Source: Tetracentron sinense (lineage: Eukaryota > Streptophyta > Magnoliopsida > Trochodendrales > Trochodendraceae). From it: a stretch of DNA of 64,000 bases. Positions 11,476 to 24,300 of this stretch are shown here, piece after piece (the first letter of the stretch is position 1; each line of letters opens with the position of its first letter). A program made the position numbers and the translations under genes. The stretch lies in contig CM026570.1 of NCBI GenBank assembly GCA_015143295.1, positions 5,294,047 through 5,358,046 of the forward strand, read 5' to 3'. The notes below the pieces were generated by a model. The model saw only the letters and a program-made list of their open reading frames with translations, searched no databases and was not told where the DNA came from.

Positions 11476-14390
11476 TAGGGGCAGAGCCAAGATTTTATTG
11501 TAAGGGTTACACAATGGTTGATTGAACATGCGCATGTAGCCCCCAAAACTTTTTTTTGACAACTTAGTTTGTAGGCCATTTCGTCCACATACATATCCTA
11601 GGGGTATTCTTTCTCCTTATTTAGGGGTAACTGTCCCCTTGCCCTATGACTATTCCCTGTTAAATAATTAAATAATATAGAATAAAAAATATTTTTTTAT
11701 TTTCAAAAGTTCAAGCCCCTTACCCAAAACCTATTAAATAATTAAATTTTTTTTTTTCAAAAGTTCAATGGCAATTGCCCCTTGTCCCATGATTATGCCT
11801 ATCAGCACCCCATTTTTACACCCTGGTTAATCAAGTTAACCATGGTTAGCCCCCCTAAACCTAGGACAAACCTTAGATCAAACCCAAACCCTAGAATCCA
11901 AACCTACAGCCTCAAGGCCCATTAGCAATCCCTAAACCTAAACCCTAGACTAGCCCTAGCTAAACCCTGGGTCTAGCCCTAGGTCTAGTCTTAGATCGAA
12001 CCCTAGCCAAACCTAGGGTATGAGTCCCACGGGCTCAAGGCCCATTTACAAATCCAAAATACATGGAAACCATGAACCAAGGCCTTAGGTGGGCCTTGGG
12101 CCCACAACCCTAGGGGTCCATTAAGGTAGGTCCCATAATTCAAATTTCAAAAATCAGGGCACCAAGACCCCAAAATAGCAACCCCCTTTTGCTTTCGGCC
12201 CAAATGTGGGAGGGTTTAGCCCAAAATGGCAAACTCTCTGAGTGGCGGTAATTAGATTACCGCCGCCCCTGATATAGCCTTCATCAGGAGTTGCGGTAAT
12301 CCAATTACCGCCACCCTGAGTTTCTTGCAGAACCGCGTACAACGACCTCCCTGCTCCACCTGGGTTCCCTCCAAACCTGTTTCTCACGCCTTGTTTAATA
12401 CCCTAAACACCCCTAAACCCTTCCTCAGCTCCTATAAGATCCCCCACCTCCTCCATGGTTGAGGCACTCCAAAAACCCCACAAAGAAACCCTGTAGGATT
12501 TCGGCCAGGTTCAATCTATACCATTTTCAACCCGCTTAGACCTTCGCCCTCACTCCAGGAGTTGTCCCTAGGCCTCCCTCTCCCGCTACTGCATCCCACC
12601 ACCGAGAACCGCCACTATGCACCACCGTGAAGGCAAACCAAGAGGGTAGGGGTCTGTCCCTTCCTGTTTGTTACTGTTTTGCTTCATTAAACCCAAGGAC
12701 AGGGTCTCCCTACCTTTCATGGGTATGGGGGACACCCTAGAGGGTTTGTAACTCGGGTTCAAAGGGCCCTAGCATGTATGGCTTCACTCCCTTCACAATT
12801 AGGGGACCCTTAGTCCATGAGGGAACCCTTGATGTAGCTCTAGATTCAGCTCCTAGGGGGAAAAATTCAGTTTATGCAAAATACCAGTAATGGCGGTAGA
12901 CTATCTACCGCCATTACTGAACCTTACTGTTGCAGAGCCTTTAAGTGTGGTTAGTTTAACCCCTGGTCCAATCCAAGGGTATGGTTAGGACCCCCTGCCT
13001 ATCTCCCATCTCCCCTAAAAATTCCAGAACCTAACTCACTGTTTAACCGTGGTTAAATCCCCTTGATTTGCAAACCGTCAAGAATGGCAGTAATACAATT
13101 ACCGTCATTCATGATCTTATGTAAACACTGTTTTGGGCCTATGTCAGGCCCATTTAATCCCAACTCAGACCATGTCAGGTCCCACCATGAGCCCAGGACA
13201 TCTTGGACTCACTCTTGACCAAACCTAAGGGTCACTGATCCTGGGTTAGCCCTTTAACCTGAGTTAAGATCCTTTGTAAAACCACTGTGAAAAGCTCCAG
13301 AGTGGCGGTAGATGATCTACCGCAATTCCAAAACTTCCCTGTATTGGAATGGCGGTAAACCATTCACCGCCATTCCCTCCAATGCTGTATTTGGGCTTTA
13401 TTTTGGGCCCAACACTGGGGGGAGGCCAGTCTAGGCCCTGCCACGTGTATCGGGCCCCACTTTCGACTAGACCAGCCTGTCTAACTAGGGCTAGCTTAAC
13501 CCTAGTTACTTGTTTTAACCATGGTTAAGTTTCTTAACCTTTGAAAAATCTCATAAAATACCAAAAAAATATAAAGAGACCAAAAACTTGCTTGCTTGCT
13601 TTGTTAACCTTGGTTAGCCCATCTAACCACGATTAACACATTTTCTAACCGCGGTTAGACTCAACCTTGCACTTGACCAATCCGGTCAGTCAAACCCTAG
13701 CCATGGGCTAGACCCTTGACTACCCTATACACACACACACACTCACCCCTAGCTTAGGCATAGGCTCATGTGCTAGAATTACGCTCGGTCTGATCTCACC
13801 CCTATGTGAGTACGTAGGCAATCCTATTCGGATTCGATCCTAGTTTAGCTTAGCTTTCTATCTTTCTTGGATTAGCAGTTAATTAAACACTTAGGCATTC
13901 TAATTACTTTTGAGATCAAATTGGCTTAGGTTTATGGAGTAGGTAACCATTTATAAAATGGGGGTCCTGGGGTGCCTAACACCTTCCCCGAGACTTAATC
14001 GAGCTGCTTACCATAATTTCTGATAGACCACTTGCCTTATCCAAATCAAATCCCGGGACCTATCCCTAAGAATGAATAGGTGGCGACTCTTTAAGTCAAC
14101 TCTTATGTGGGCGGACGAAATCCCATGCTCACAATGCCCTGTTAAAATAATTAAACAACATATTGTAAAAGATATTGTTTTCAATAAGTTCAAGGGTCAG
14201 TTGCCTCATGCCCTAGCTATGCCTTATTAACATGTAAAAGTCTTTTCTTTTTCAAAAGTTCAAGGGGCAGCCCCTATACCCCATAACATGACCCTAAATC
14301 CGGGAAAACCTGTGAAACCTAGGCCCAAAGCAGAAGTTGAACCCAAGACCTTCCGCTTCCCCTTCCCCTTCCCCCTTGCTCTGCCCCTTG
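11476..14390. mobile_element. TIR element (GGGGCRGAGCC family), split by a solo LTR
   Basis: Termini TAGGGGCAGAGCCAAG and CTTGCTCTGCCCCTTG are inverted repeats flanked by an 8-bp duplication ATTGAATC at 11468-11475 and 14391-14398. The interior repeats a motif of the type AAGTTCAAGGGGCAGCCCC with TTAAATAATTAAA spacers. The 11800-14133 solo LTR is inserted in it; without that insert the element is about 576 bp. Eight-bp duplications suggest hAT, but the superfamily is inference. Related copies or fragments occur at 19450-20230, 25110-25530 and 57621-58444. Confidence 0.7.
11800..14133 (+). mobile_element. Solo LTR, Ty3/gypsy Tat/Ogre-like
   Basis: A 2334-bp block from TATCAGCACCCCATTTTT to CCCATGCTCACA is flanked by the perfect 5-bp duplication ATGCC (11795-11799 and 14134-14138), as left by retroviral-type integration. 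The 3' part has GGGGTGCCTAACACCTTCCC near 13970 and AGGTGGCGACTC near 14079, sequences I associate with Tat/Ogre-type LTRs in plants. No gag, pol or second LTR is present, so recombination between LTRs probably removed the interior. It carries six short palindromes built on GGCGGTA..TACCGCC and several AACCATGGTT-type palindromes. The first base pair is TA rather than the usual TG, probably a point mutation. Confidence 0.8.
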
Positions 14391-14399
14391 ATTGAATCA

Positions 14400-16300
14400 G
14401 GTCAAATCACTACAAATCTGAATCCAATCTGACGGATCTATTAGATCGGGATCCATTGTAATTGGATCGGATTTAGATCCTAATCTTATCCATTGATAAC
14501 CTAATTGGACCCACTCATGAGTAGATATATTAGTGAGTCGCTTTAACACTCTAGTGAAAACTATGAATAAGGATCTTGATAGTGGAGGGGTCATAATGCA
14601 TTATTTTGTGGAAGTATCATCCATTGTAGGCTGAAAGAGATTTAAAATACACATGGTGAAGTGATTTAGATTATCTTTTATATGTTTGGATTAAATCTAA
14701 TCTTTTTGAAATATTTTGTTTTTTCAGGATGTGGTTAAGGAAACTTGTGATATTAAATGAATGCAATAAGAACTAGGGTGGAGGGTTTGGCATATCCCTA
14801 CCGGTTCATTAATCATAGATTTAACAATCCACGCGTATAAGAACATGTTTGGTTGTAATGATATGTTTGTGCATATTAGTGTGAGCCAATAATGTCTCTT
14901 TTTCTTCACATTATAGAATACCTTTGCTTGCATTGCTAAGTCTACTTAAATTCATTGGTATTAACAAATTGAAAAACTTGGATGATTACATAGAGACCCA
15001 AGTGGGGTTTATATAGATATTACATCATCTCAAGATAGAAAATCTATCATATCTAATCATAATCAAATCAAAGTATTTGATCCTACTATTTTTCAAATTC
15101 AAATCTACTTTAAGATGAGATACAGTCACCTTAGTACACCACTTTATATATAATATTCTCTAAACTATCTCTAATACTCTCTCGCAATTGAATGATCGTG
15201 CAATTGTTACAAAAAAATAGTTCGTGATCATTTGAACTTTGTTAAAAAGTCGTCAGAACATCCAATCATGCATATTGGTGGTCACCGTTAGTCTGTGAAG
15301 TCCATCACTGTCGCATCCCGCTCATTTTAGAGTCTGTCGGAGCCGGTGATCCACTAGAGCAAACCATAATAATCTCTCCAAATAGCAAATCTGAGAAGTC
15401 GATCGTTACAAAGAGAAAAGAACTCGGAGGTATGAATGATAGAAAAATTTTAACAAGAGTTTGGTGATTGTTATAGCTGTGAAACTAAAAAAAAAAGAAA
15501 ATAAAAGTGAGGTTTGGAAGTTAGCTCCTTGTTCCCCACCAAATATCCAAATGGGTGAGGTTTAGCTTTAAGGGGAATGGTCTATTAAGTCTATTCGAAG
15601 ACATTAATATCATATTGACAAACCTTGTATTGGTTAGCATCACTTTGTCAGACTCATGAGATCCAACCCCTATATTCAATAAGGGATTAAGAATTCGAGG
15701 AACTAGGTCTTAGCCATCCAAATGCTAAGTTTTTCATTTTAAAAATTGTTTTCATAGGCTTTGAATCTTAATCCTATTTACACATGATCTATATCTTTGA
15801 AATTTCTGCCTCAAAATTGATCTATAGCATTGTGAACATAATTGTTTCTCGGCTCTTGATGAGATCTCCGATGGAGATATTCTTGTTATTGTTTTGACTC
15901 ATAATCCTAAAAAATTTGATCATGTTCTTCCTTAGAGTAGAATTGAAGCACGTAGAAAGAATAAGAAGATTATCATCTTCTTCTTGGAGTAAAACCTTAA
16001 ATTCACGAGAAAAATTTGAGAAGAACCTATAAAAATAGAAACGAAACTCAATTGATCATAAATTGAAATGGTTCCTTACGACCATAGCTTAAATAAGACA
16101 CAAATCCCTAATTCGACTCAACTTCCTTCTAAAACCGAACTTACAAGAAATAGGTTAGTTTCCAAAAATGGCAAAAACTAGAAGCTAAGTAAAATACATA
16201 CATAACTCTTAATTAAGAGTTCCTCAACCCAACTAACTCACGGAACCCAAAATAGAACTAAAAATTACTAATATAGCAAATTGTGACCTAAAATTAAATT
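14400..16300. other. Intergenic, no gene recognised; partial foldback MITE
   Basis: AT-rich sequence without convincing ORFs. 14410-14530 is rich in GGATC/GATCC words, resembling the ends of GGATCC-type non-autonomous elements. 15110-15185 (AAACTATCTCTAATACTC) matches one arm of the foldback at 46984-47141. Nothing else was recognised. Confidence 0.4.
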
Positions 16301-16799
16301 TTGACTATCGAAATGATTTTTTTTCATGGTCCTAAGATTCAATGGAATCTAGTTAATTGGATTGTCGTGGGATTATTCGTTAGCTTTTCAACCATACATT
16401 ATTGTACCAATTTTGATAATCGTGCACAAAGTTATTTTTTGGTGATGGAAATTCTTAGTAGAGTCAAACTGTCAGTAGTAGTTAGCTTGGGCACTGGAAA
16501 TCTTGCTTACTCATACCCAGGTGGGATTAGATCCCTAGACCTCCTCTATTGAAGGCTACACCCCTACCACTCATGCAAGTTATGCTTGACGAAAGCTAAG
16601 GCATGCAGAAGTGGTAATATTTATCTCTTTGATCTAACTTCTTTTGATTCAGGTGTTTTAGGTAGTCATTTGCAACTTGTTCTAATTTACAAAATCATGG
16701 ACAAATCGCTCAAGTTTGAAACCATCTACAATGATAATTGTTATAAAGACCATCTTTCATAAGAAAAATGGGATATACAAAATAACTATAACAATTGTA

Positions 16800-17720
16800 T
16801 GAAGGATTGTCAATGGGTTGTGCCTGGTCTATCTAGGCCCAACTCTCACTTTTAAACTCGTAGGGCCTCAATTGGTTAAACCCATGCCCTGCCCTCAAGG
16901 CCAGGCCAGGCCTTGAAACAAAGAAAAAGAAAAAGATTTTTTTTATCATGATAATTATATATATATTTTTTAAAAATCACCATTGGTTGTAGTTCTTTTC
17001 TTAGTACATTTTTGTATTCGAAAGTTTTGGATATTTTAGGAAAAATGATCGAAGAACTTCCATTATAAGGGATAGCCTTGATGATGTCTGAGATGAAGAA
17101 TATGCATATTTATGTATATGAATTTTAAATGTATAATTATACATGTATTGTTGGTGTCTCTTAGAGTCCATTTAGACAATTTTGGCTATAGAGTAATGAG
17201 CGTTCTCATCTGAAAAATAATGTTAGACATACATTTCATTGTTTTGTTTGCAATAGGTGTAAGAATTCAATACTTAACCGTTTATCTACAAGTCTAACCA
17301 TGTGAGTTTAGAGGAATCTATTCTTAACAATTAAATTTTTTTATGCATATTTAGAGCAATGCGGTAGTAGGTCATGTTGTACCATTTATCAAATCTCTTA
17401 TTATGCAATTTATTTATGTGTAATTTTCAATTCTATTCATGTGCGTCTGTTCTGTTTTATGCAAGAAATGTTTTTTTTTAACAAACAATGGTAATGAAAA
17501 ATGAATTTTTTCTAACATGTATTAAGAAAAACAGTTAATAACGAATTTGTATTAAAATAAAATAATATATATGTAATGAGAGTTGGATCAGGCTATAAGG
17601 ATTTATGCTCAAGCCTAACCCTCATGTCAGTGGGCCTAATTTTTGGGCCCACCTAAGCCTGTGAGTTGGACTGGGCCGTGCCAGGTACCCTCACATGGGC
17701 CTAGATTGACGGCCTAACTG
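16800..17720. mobile_element. Possible non-autonomous element with GGCCC-rich ends
   Basis: Both ends of this AT-rich block are GC-rich and built from GGCCC, GGGCC and GCCAGGCC words (16815-16920 and 17580-17720), in roughly inverted arrangement. Such ends occur in some plant non-autonomous DNA transposons. No clean terminal repeat or target duplication could be read, so this is tentative. Confidence 0.25.
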
Positions 17721-18402
17721 AATGAAATGGTTACAAAGACCAAAACTTCTTGTTAGATATGACAAATCCTTCAAGCTTGATCCATCATCATCATGCTATC
17801 CTAAAATACTTGAGGTCAACAATATGAATTGTCATGTCATCTTGTTTTTTTTTTAAGGTCGTAACTTTGATTAAACTATGTGTTATCAAATCTATTTATA
17901 CTACTTAAGGCAATAACTTTAAATAATTTTTATTTTATTTTAAATAAGGTAAGTTAGTATAAATGATGAGTCTCACAACCACAAAAATTTGTAATAGAGT
18001 AGAGCTTTTAAGATGGCAAATTTGGTTTTACGTTTCTTAATTTTTTTAAAAAAATTATGAGGAAATGAGAGGTCGGTCAATCACAATCGTGTGGTGTAAG
18101 ACAACCAGTTGGGCAAGCCTTGCTTTAAAGTTTCTTCGAATTTATAAACTGCTTATAATAGGAAAAAAAATAGTTAACGTGATCCGGGTTTCCATTATGT
18201 AACGAAATGTATGGGAATGCTTGTACAAGACTATGACGTGAAGGACGATAGAACATACATCTGTTAAACAGCCTCGCTAGCGACCCTAATACACCATCCT
18301 TGGATTCCCCACTTTTAGATTTTCAACCCATTATCGATTTTTTTTAGGTGATTAATGAGATTGACTCCGGATTTTTTTGGCACTTGTTAAAGGAAAATCT
18401 AT

Positions 18403-18550
18403 CTTGGGTTTGATTTCTCACTCTCCCTTTCGGCCAATCCCAATTGGGATTTTTCCGGATTTTCCTGATGTGACGAATTGTGGGCGTTCGTCGCACCCTC
18501 AGGGATTAGTCCTGACCCAAAAAGTTAGGGACACCCCGAGTTATCTAAAA
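18403..18550 (+). mobile_element. 5'-truncated SINE
   Basis: The fragment begins at a box B-like GGGTTTGATTTCTCAC, continues through GGGATTAGTCCTGACCC and ends in GAGTTATCT plus a short A-run. It is flanked by a 9-bp direct repeat AAAATCTAT at 18394-18402 and 18551-18559, the expected LINE-mediated target duplication. The box A half is missing, consistent with 5' truncation during retrotransposition. Confidence 0.6.
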
Positions 18551-19449
18551 AAAATCTATGTGGCATTCTACAAATCAAGGTTGGACAGCTTAAAATTTTA
18601 AATTAAGTTGTCTAATTTTGGTTAAAATTAGTTACTATGAATAAATTTAACTAGGATTAAAAAGACACATGACACAATTGTGGATAGTCATATGAAATTT
18701 GAATAATGCTATGTTAATTTTATTTCTCAACCATTTTTTCTATTTTAGAATAAGAAGACAAATAAAAAATAATGGACCTATAAAAAAAAACTGTTACATT
18801 GTTTTGCCTTCTTGTCTCCAAATGAGAAAATTTGATGAGAAAGAAAATGGAGTAACGCATACATTAAGTAATAAAAAAAAAGATGGTTTTCCATGCCAGC
18901 TGTCTCTCCTGCTTTTCTTAAGATTTCTAATTATCTTAACATTAATCCCCAAAGTTTAATGCTTAATTAAAGATAACGGTTGCTTTTTCATTGGTTATTT
19001 GGGCTTGCTTCACAGAAAATGGTGCAGATCCGCATCAGCGTATATATTCCAGATCCAAAATGGAATCCATGGGTACGTTAACTATTTCCCAAATGGAATT
19101 AGTGCCCTTAACTATTGTTTTTGAGAAATGGCCTGGCCCAATCCTCGGAAAAAGTTTTTATAGGATCCTATCCATCAAAATTTACACTTCCGGTTTGCGA
19201 TTGGCCCATAGTTTTCCTCATGCAAGTGCCACATCCCCAAATAAAATTTTTGAGGTTGATCAATACAAGTGGGCCTTTGGCACTTTGCATTAAGTCACCC
19301 TCAGCCACATAAGTCAGCACTGAGACTGAATAATCTCTATCCGGGGGTTTTTAAAAATTAAGAAAAATATCTTTTGGGAAGGCCATCAGGCATACATTTA
19401 ATATAATGGATCCCACATGGTATTGCGAAAGGGGATGCCATGGAACTAG

Positions 19450-20230
19450 GTGCAACTGCTTCTTAAACTTTTGAAAAAAAATTATGATACTTAATTATTT
19501 AACAAGGTATAAACCTGGGACAAAGAGGACACTTGCCTCCTTAAGCCTTTTGTAAAATAAATATATCTTTTTTACTATTGTCGTTTAATTATGGGTAATG
19601 ATAGCTACTTTTTTTTTTATAAAAAAGTAAAAACCCTTGGAGGTGTAGCCTAGTGGTCGAAGGACAAACCGTAAACCTGGAGGTCTTGAGATCGAATTTG
19701 GGCTCCCCTTAATATGAGATGTATGAATTGGAGTTTACCTATGCATCACATGTGACTAGTTTGAGTCTAAGCCCAAGATACTCACATTTACCCCAAAAAA
19801 AAATTTATTTAAAGGAAAGACGCGTTATTATGTTTCATTAAGATGACACCTATTTTGAACTAACCACTCAAAAAGAGAATGTCTTTAAAAGAGATTGTTG
19901 CTCACATTATCTTTTAATTATTTAAGTATGCATAGTCATGGGGCAATGAAGCATATGCCCCATAAATAAGAGACACAATAGTAATGAGATATGTAAGAAA
20001 CATATAGGCGAGATACCATAGGATATTTAAGAAATGTACAAAAGTAATAGATAACCCATGAACTTTGCCCATTTTCTCAAGGGCCAAGAACAAAGCCCCG
20101 AATCCCATAGCCCCTCCCCCATGACAAATCCTGAAACTCCTAGCATGTCGTACCCGCTTACTAGTTCTCTACAAATTTATCAATGGTTACTAATATTATC
20201 ACTCATCCATGGCTTAACCCCTCGGTAATT
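19450..20230. mobile_element. Degraded copy of the GGGGCRGAGCC TIR family
   Basis: It shares the words AACTTTTGAAAA, TTAATTATTTAAC and GTCGTACCCGCTTACTAG with the elements at 57621-58444 and 11476-14390; compare TCGTACCCGCCTAATAATTC near 58343. No intact termini were found. A SINE-like insert lies within it at 19636-19802. Confidence 0.4.
19636..19802 (+). mobile_element. tRNA-derived SINE-like element
   Basis: GGAGGTGTAGCCTAGTGGTC near 19639 resembles a tRNA 5' half with box A (TAGCCTAGTGG). GAGATCGAATTTGGG near 19688 resembles box B. The element ends in a run of ten A at about 19792-19801. No target duplication was recognised. Confidence 0.55.
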
Positions 20231-20717
20231 ATCACACCCTAAGGTCACAAACTCACAAATCGCCTTCTAAAAACAAAAGATAAAGCTTGTGAACACCCGA
20301 GACCTTGCCTTAAAATTTGAAGGGCATTGATTAGCCCACCACGCATTTGACTACATAATTAAATATTAAATATTATGTCCGTGTATCCTTTTTTAACACC
20401 CTTCTAACTATGATTAAGTTTTAAAAATTAAGGTTAATACTTCTATTTTGCTTAATTTCCTTCTAAAAACTAAAGTTAAATTGCTTAATTTTAAAATAAT
20501 AAATCTTAACCACAATTGATGTATGTAAAAAAGAAAGGGTATGAACCAATGAAGACCACACATAAGGATGAAGCCACATGAGGCTCGAGGGCTGAAGCCC
20601 CTCTAAAAATTTGAGAAAAAAAAACCTTCTATAAAAATAGGGGTGCAGCTTGGGAGAAGGGCAGAGCCAGGGTGATGGAGACTCCAATCCTCCTAAACGT
20701 CCAAAAAAAAAAGCCCA

Positions 20718-21022
20718 GGAACCCCTAGAGGTCGCCACGTGTCTCCTTTGACATCCCTTAACCATGGGTAAGGTTCACCCACCCCTAGGGTTCACTCACA
20801 CATGCTTGGTTTTTTTTTATATTAATTATTATTTTTTTAATTAAAAAAACTGTTTTTAGAGTTTTTTAATATTAAAAATAGTTTTTTAATTTAAAAAATA
20901 ATAATTAATATATATATATAAAAAAAAAAACCAAGGATGGGTGAGTGAACCCTAGGGGTGGGTGAACCTTACCCATGGTTAAGGGGTGTCAAAGGAGACA
21001 CGTGACGACCTCTAGGGGTTCC
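20718..21022. repeat. Large near-perfect foldback MITE in USP promoter
   Basis: The left arm starts GGAACCCCTAGAGGTCGCC and reads through CACGTGTCTCCTTTGACA, TTAACCATGGGTAAGG and CCACCCCTAGGGTTCACTC. The right arm ends with the reverse complement of this with only a few mismatches. Each arm is about 120-130 bp around an AT-rich centre near 20870. The right end lies 280 bp upstream of the USP start codon and each arm carries an ACACGTG-type G-box. Transcription through it would give a long hairpin RNA. Confidence 0.75.
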
Positions 21023-21302
21023 AACCTGAGAGAATCCACTCCCAAAAAAAATATATATATTTTTATAATCGGACACAAACAAATGCGCAACCGGTTGCGT
21101 GTTTTAGCACGACAGTTGCATGGAGTTTATACTTTATACAGACAGGCTGTTCCCAAGAATTCCAGAAGCTTTTTAGCTTTAAAAATAAGATTTTCAGAAA
21201 CGAATCCAATCATATATAGTTGTCAGCATCTATTAGACTATTACGCATTCAGCATTTTCGTTTAGTCTCTTTAACTTTCAGAGAGAAAGATACAGAGCTT
21301 TA

Positions 21303-24300
21303 ATGGCGACGACTGAGAAATCTGTAATGGTGGTTGGAATCGACGACAGTGAGCATAGCTTCTACGCTCTCGAGTGGACTCTCGATCGTTTCTTCACTCC
21401 TTTCGCTCCAAATCATCCTTTTAATCTCGTTATCGTTCACGCTAAACCCTCTCCGTCTTCTGTTGTTGGAATCGCTGGACCTGGTAAAATGAAAATTCAT
21501 CTCTGTTGTACTAGGGTTTAATTTTATATTTTGATTTCCTATTCGATTCTGCAAAATTTTTATAACATAAAATTTTATGTCATAGGGTTTTTGCTTTGAT
21601 TCTTGTTGAGAATTGAGGTTTTCTCGTAATATTCTGTTACTTGCAGGAGCTGCTGATGTTTTCCCCTTCGTGGAGTTGGATTTGAAGAAGATAGCTGCTA
21701 GGGTTGTAGAAAGGGCTAAGGAGATCTGCATCAGTAAATTGGTAATAATCAATTGGATAGTCCCATCTATGAATGAAAAATAAGGAGATAGTGCTACTAC
21801 TCAACTCTCTTTTTTTTAAAAATTTCTTATGGAATTGTAGAACTTATGGCGATAATTAGATTGATTCTTATGTGAATTTTTAACTCTTAATCGGGTAATA
21901 TTTAAGATCATAGGTTCCAAAGTTTAGCATGTTCTTTTTGTCCTGTTAAACCAATTTCAACGATGATAACATTTTCTTTTGTTCGATCGGCTTGAAAACA
22001 TATTCAAAGATCAATGGTAAAAACTGATGAAAACATTTTCCTTTATACAATTAATATAAATCAAGATCAATGGTAATTACCCTGTTCTTATTGAAGCTAA
22101 AATAAGAATTCGTGATTGTGAATTTTCATGCATCTAATTTCACGATATGTTCTAAAATTTGTTGGGTTTTTTTCTTCCCCTAAACTGAACAAAAGGTATC
22201 TGCAAAGACAGAAAAATAATAGTAATTATTTTGAAAATAATGAAATAAAGGAACATATCATGTATGGTATTGAAGTGGGTTTTGGGTATTACAGTATTTT
22301 CATCAAGAGTTGACAAGACACAGATTGAGACCCATGTGGTACAAGGAAATGTTTTTTTTTTTTTTTTAACGAAACTAAACTAAGAGGAAACTGTATACTC
22401 TTGGACAATTGAAAATGCTTAAGCATTCAGAGTCTGAACCCATATAAATAAGATTAAGTTTTGTGTAATTCAGTTGTAACTTTCCATATTTTAGTGTAGT
22501 TTTATATCACATGTGCAAGTAGCAACTACACCCATGTTTATTCCTTGCAAATCCATGCTCATTTCCTGCATCAGGAATGGAGGATAGCTTCTACTGTCCT
22601 CCTTAGCACGCTGCCACCTGTGCATATGCTGGATGGTTGCTACCCACCAATCAATGGCCCCACATAGGATAAGCTTCCAAGTCCAACACTGAAACTCAAT
22701 TGGATACTGCTGATCACCTGGACTATAGCATTCGTTTGTAGGAAAAAAAATCACAAACAGCCCAAATTGAAGTCTATGGATGGAGAGAGCATATTTAGCC
22801 TAGGGGATCCGGTAAGTATGACCCTTGGGAAGATGCAGAGAATAGAGGACAGCCTTTAAATCTCCGTCATGATAGTATACATCTAAACAGAAATTGCATA
22901 CTTCCCTAAAAATTATCGACATGGCCAATTTGAATTTCGGGTATTGGTGCTTGCGTCTACAGCCATATTTGATCCAGAAATGTTGGAAGCAAGTAATATC
23001 TAATCACATTCTTTTTGGTGAAATACCTAATCCCATTCAATTGATATATTTTCATATTACTATGGGAAATGTCATTTTTGACAGTTGGCAATCCTTGGGC
23101 AATCCAAGCCTGTTAAATTAAAGAGTAGGGGCTATCAAATTTGCTTTGATGAGCAGCTTTGCTGAAAATTTCAATTGCTGTGCAGGTGAACGAAGTGATA
23201 GTGGAAGTGGTGGAAGGCGATGCTAGGAATGTCATGTGTGAGGCTGTAGAAAAACATCATGCATCCATATTGGTGGTGGGTAGTCATGGCTATGGAGCTA
23301 TAAAAAGGTAAATCTAAACCAATCCTATTATGATGATAGTTAGATCTTAGATCTGCAAATTTATAGTACAGGTAAATATACAGTTTTAAGGAAACATTTA
23401 TTTATGTACTTTCTTCTATTAAATGATGATGAAATTACTAAGAACCAAAACATGTAAATGAACTATCTCCAATCAAAAGAGTAACTGAACGGTGATCGCT
23501 TAGACTAAAACAAGCATTTGAAACCAAGCAAAGGTGATTCAAGTTCCACCATTTGAAAGATGGTTCCTTTCATTATCAAGAGTATATGTCTTACCAACAG
23601 GCTACTGAATAAATCCGACCAAGAATTTCAGAGTGAAATTCTCTATAATTTCTTAGCTGAGTTTTGGACTCAGTATTTTTTTGCTCTTAGTTGCTTTGGG
23701 TGGAAAGGAACTCCATTAACCAGAATTTACAATTTTTGTTGTATGTCAGAAAAGAAAACAAATCAGTATCGTTTCTTCTGGTGTCTGAACATGAGACATG
23801 CAATAACTTCTCATTGCACATAATCCAGATTCCAGGGAAGGAATAACTGAACTGTTCATGGTAATATTATCAGAGCAGTGAGACTATATGCGTTTACATG
23901 CAATTTGTAAATAATAGTAATCACTTTTCTTTACCTTTAGTCTTCTCCGAGTGTCATTGGTAAATTATCCTAAGGAATCCATCCAGACCAGGGAAAAAAA
24001 TCATTTTCTCAAGCTGTGTGTGTTCCTGTTGTCAAAGTCATAGGCTGCTTGCATTTTATGGAAACATGAACCTGAACTTAACTAGTTTGGTGGTACTTGG
24101 TAGGAAGCGATTTGAAAACCATGAGCTTCAATCTCCTCATATGAGCTTTAATTTTTTTTTTAACCATGAGCTTCAATCCTTCCAAAATTTGCAAATTACC
24201 AACAATACTTCATCGAAAAATTAGTTGAACCCAAGTCTCCTACTCTCCTTTATAGTGGTTTGGTTCTGGATTGGGCATTTTTTATTCCTCTTAATCCAAA

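Noticed and set aside
21300..21752. 150-codon minus-strand ORF across USP exons 1 and 2
   Set aside because: It is the antisense shadow of the USP exons and the intron between them; no recognisable protein.
22491..22754. Cys/Trp-rich minus-strand ORF in USP intron 2
   Set aside because: No homology recognised and antisense to the intron; treated as chance.
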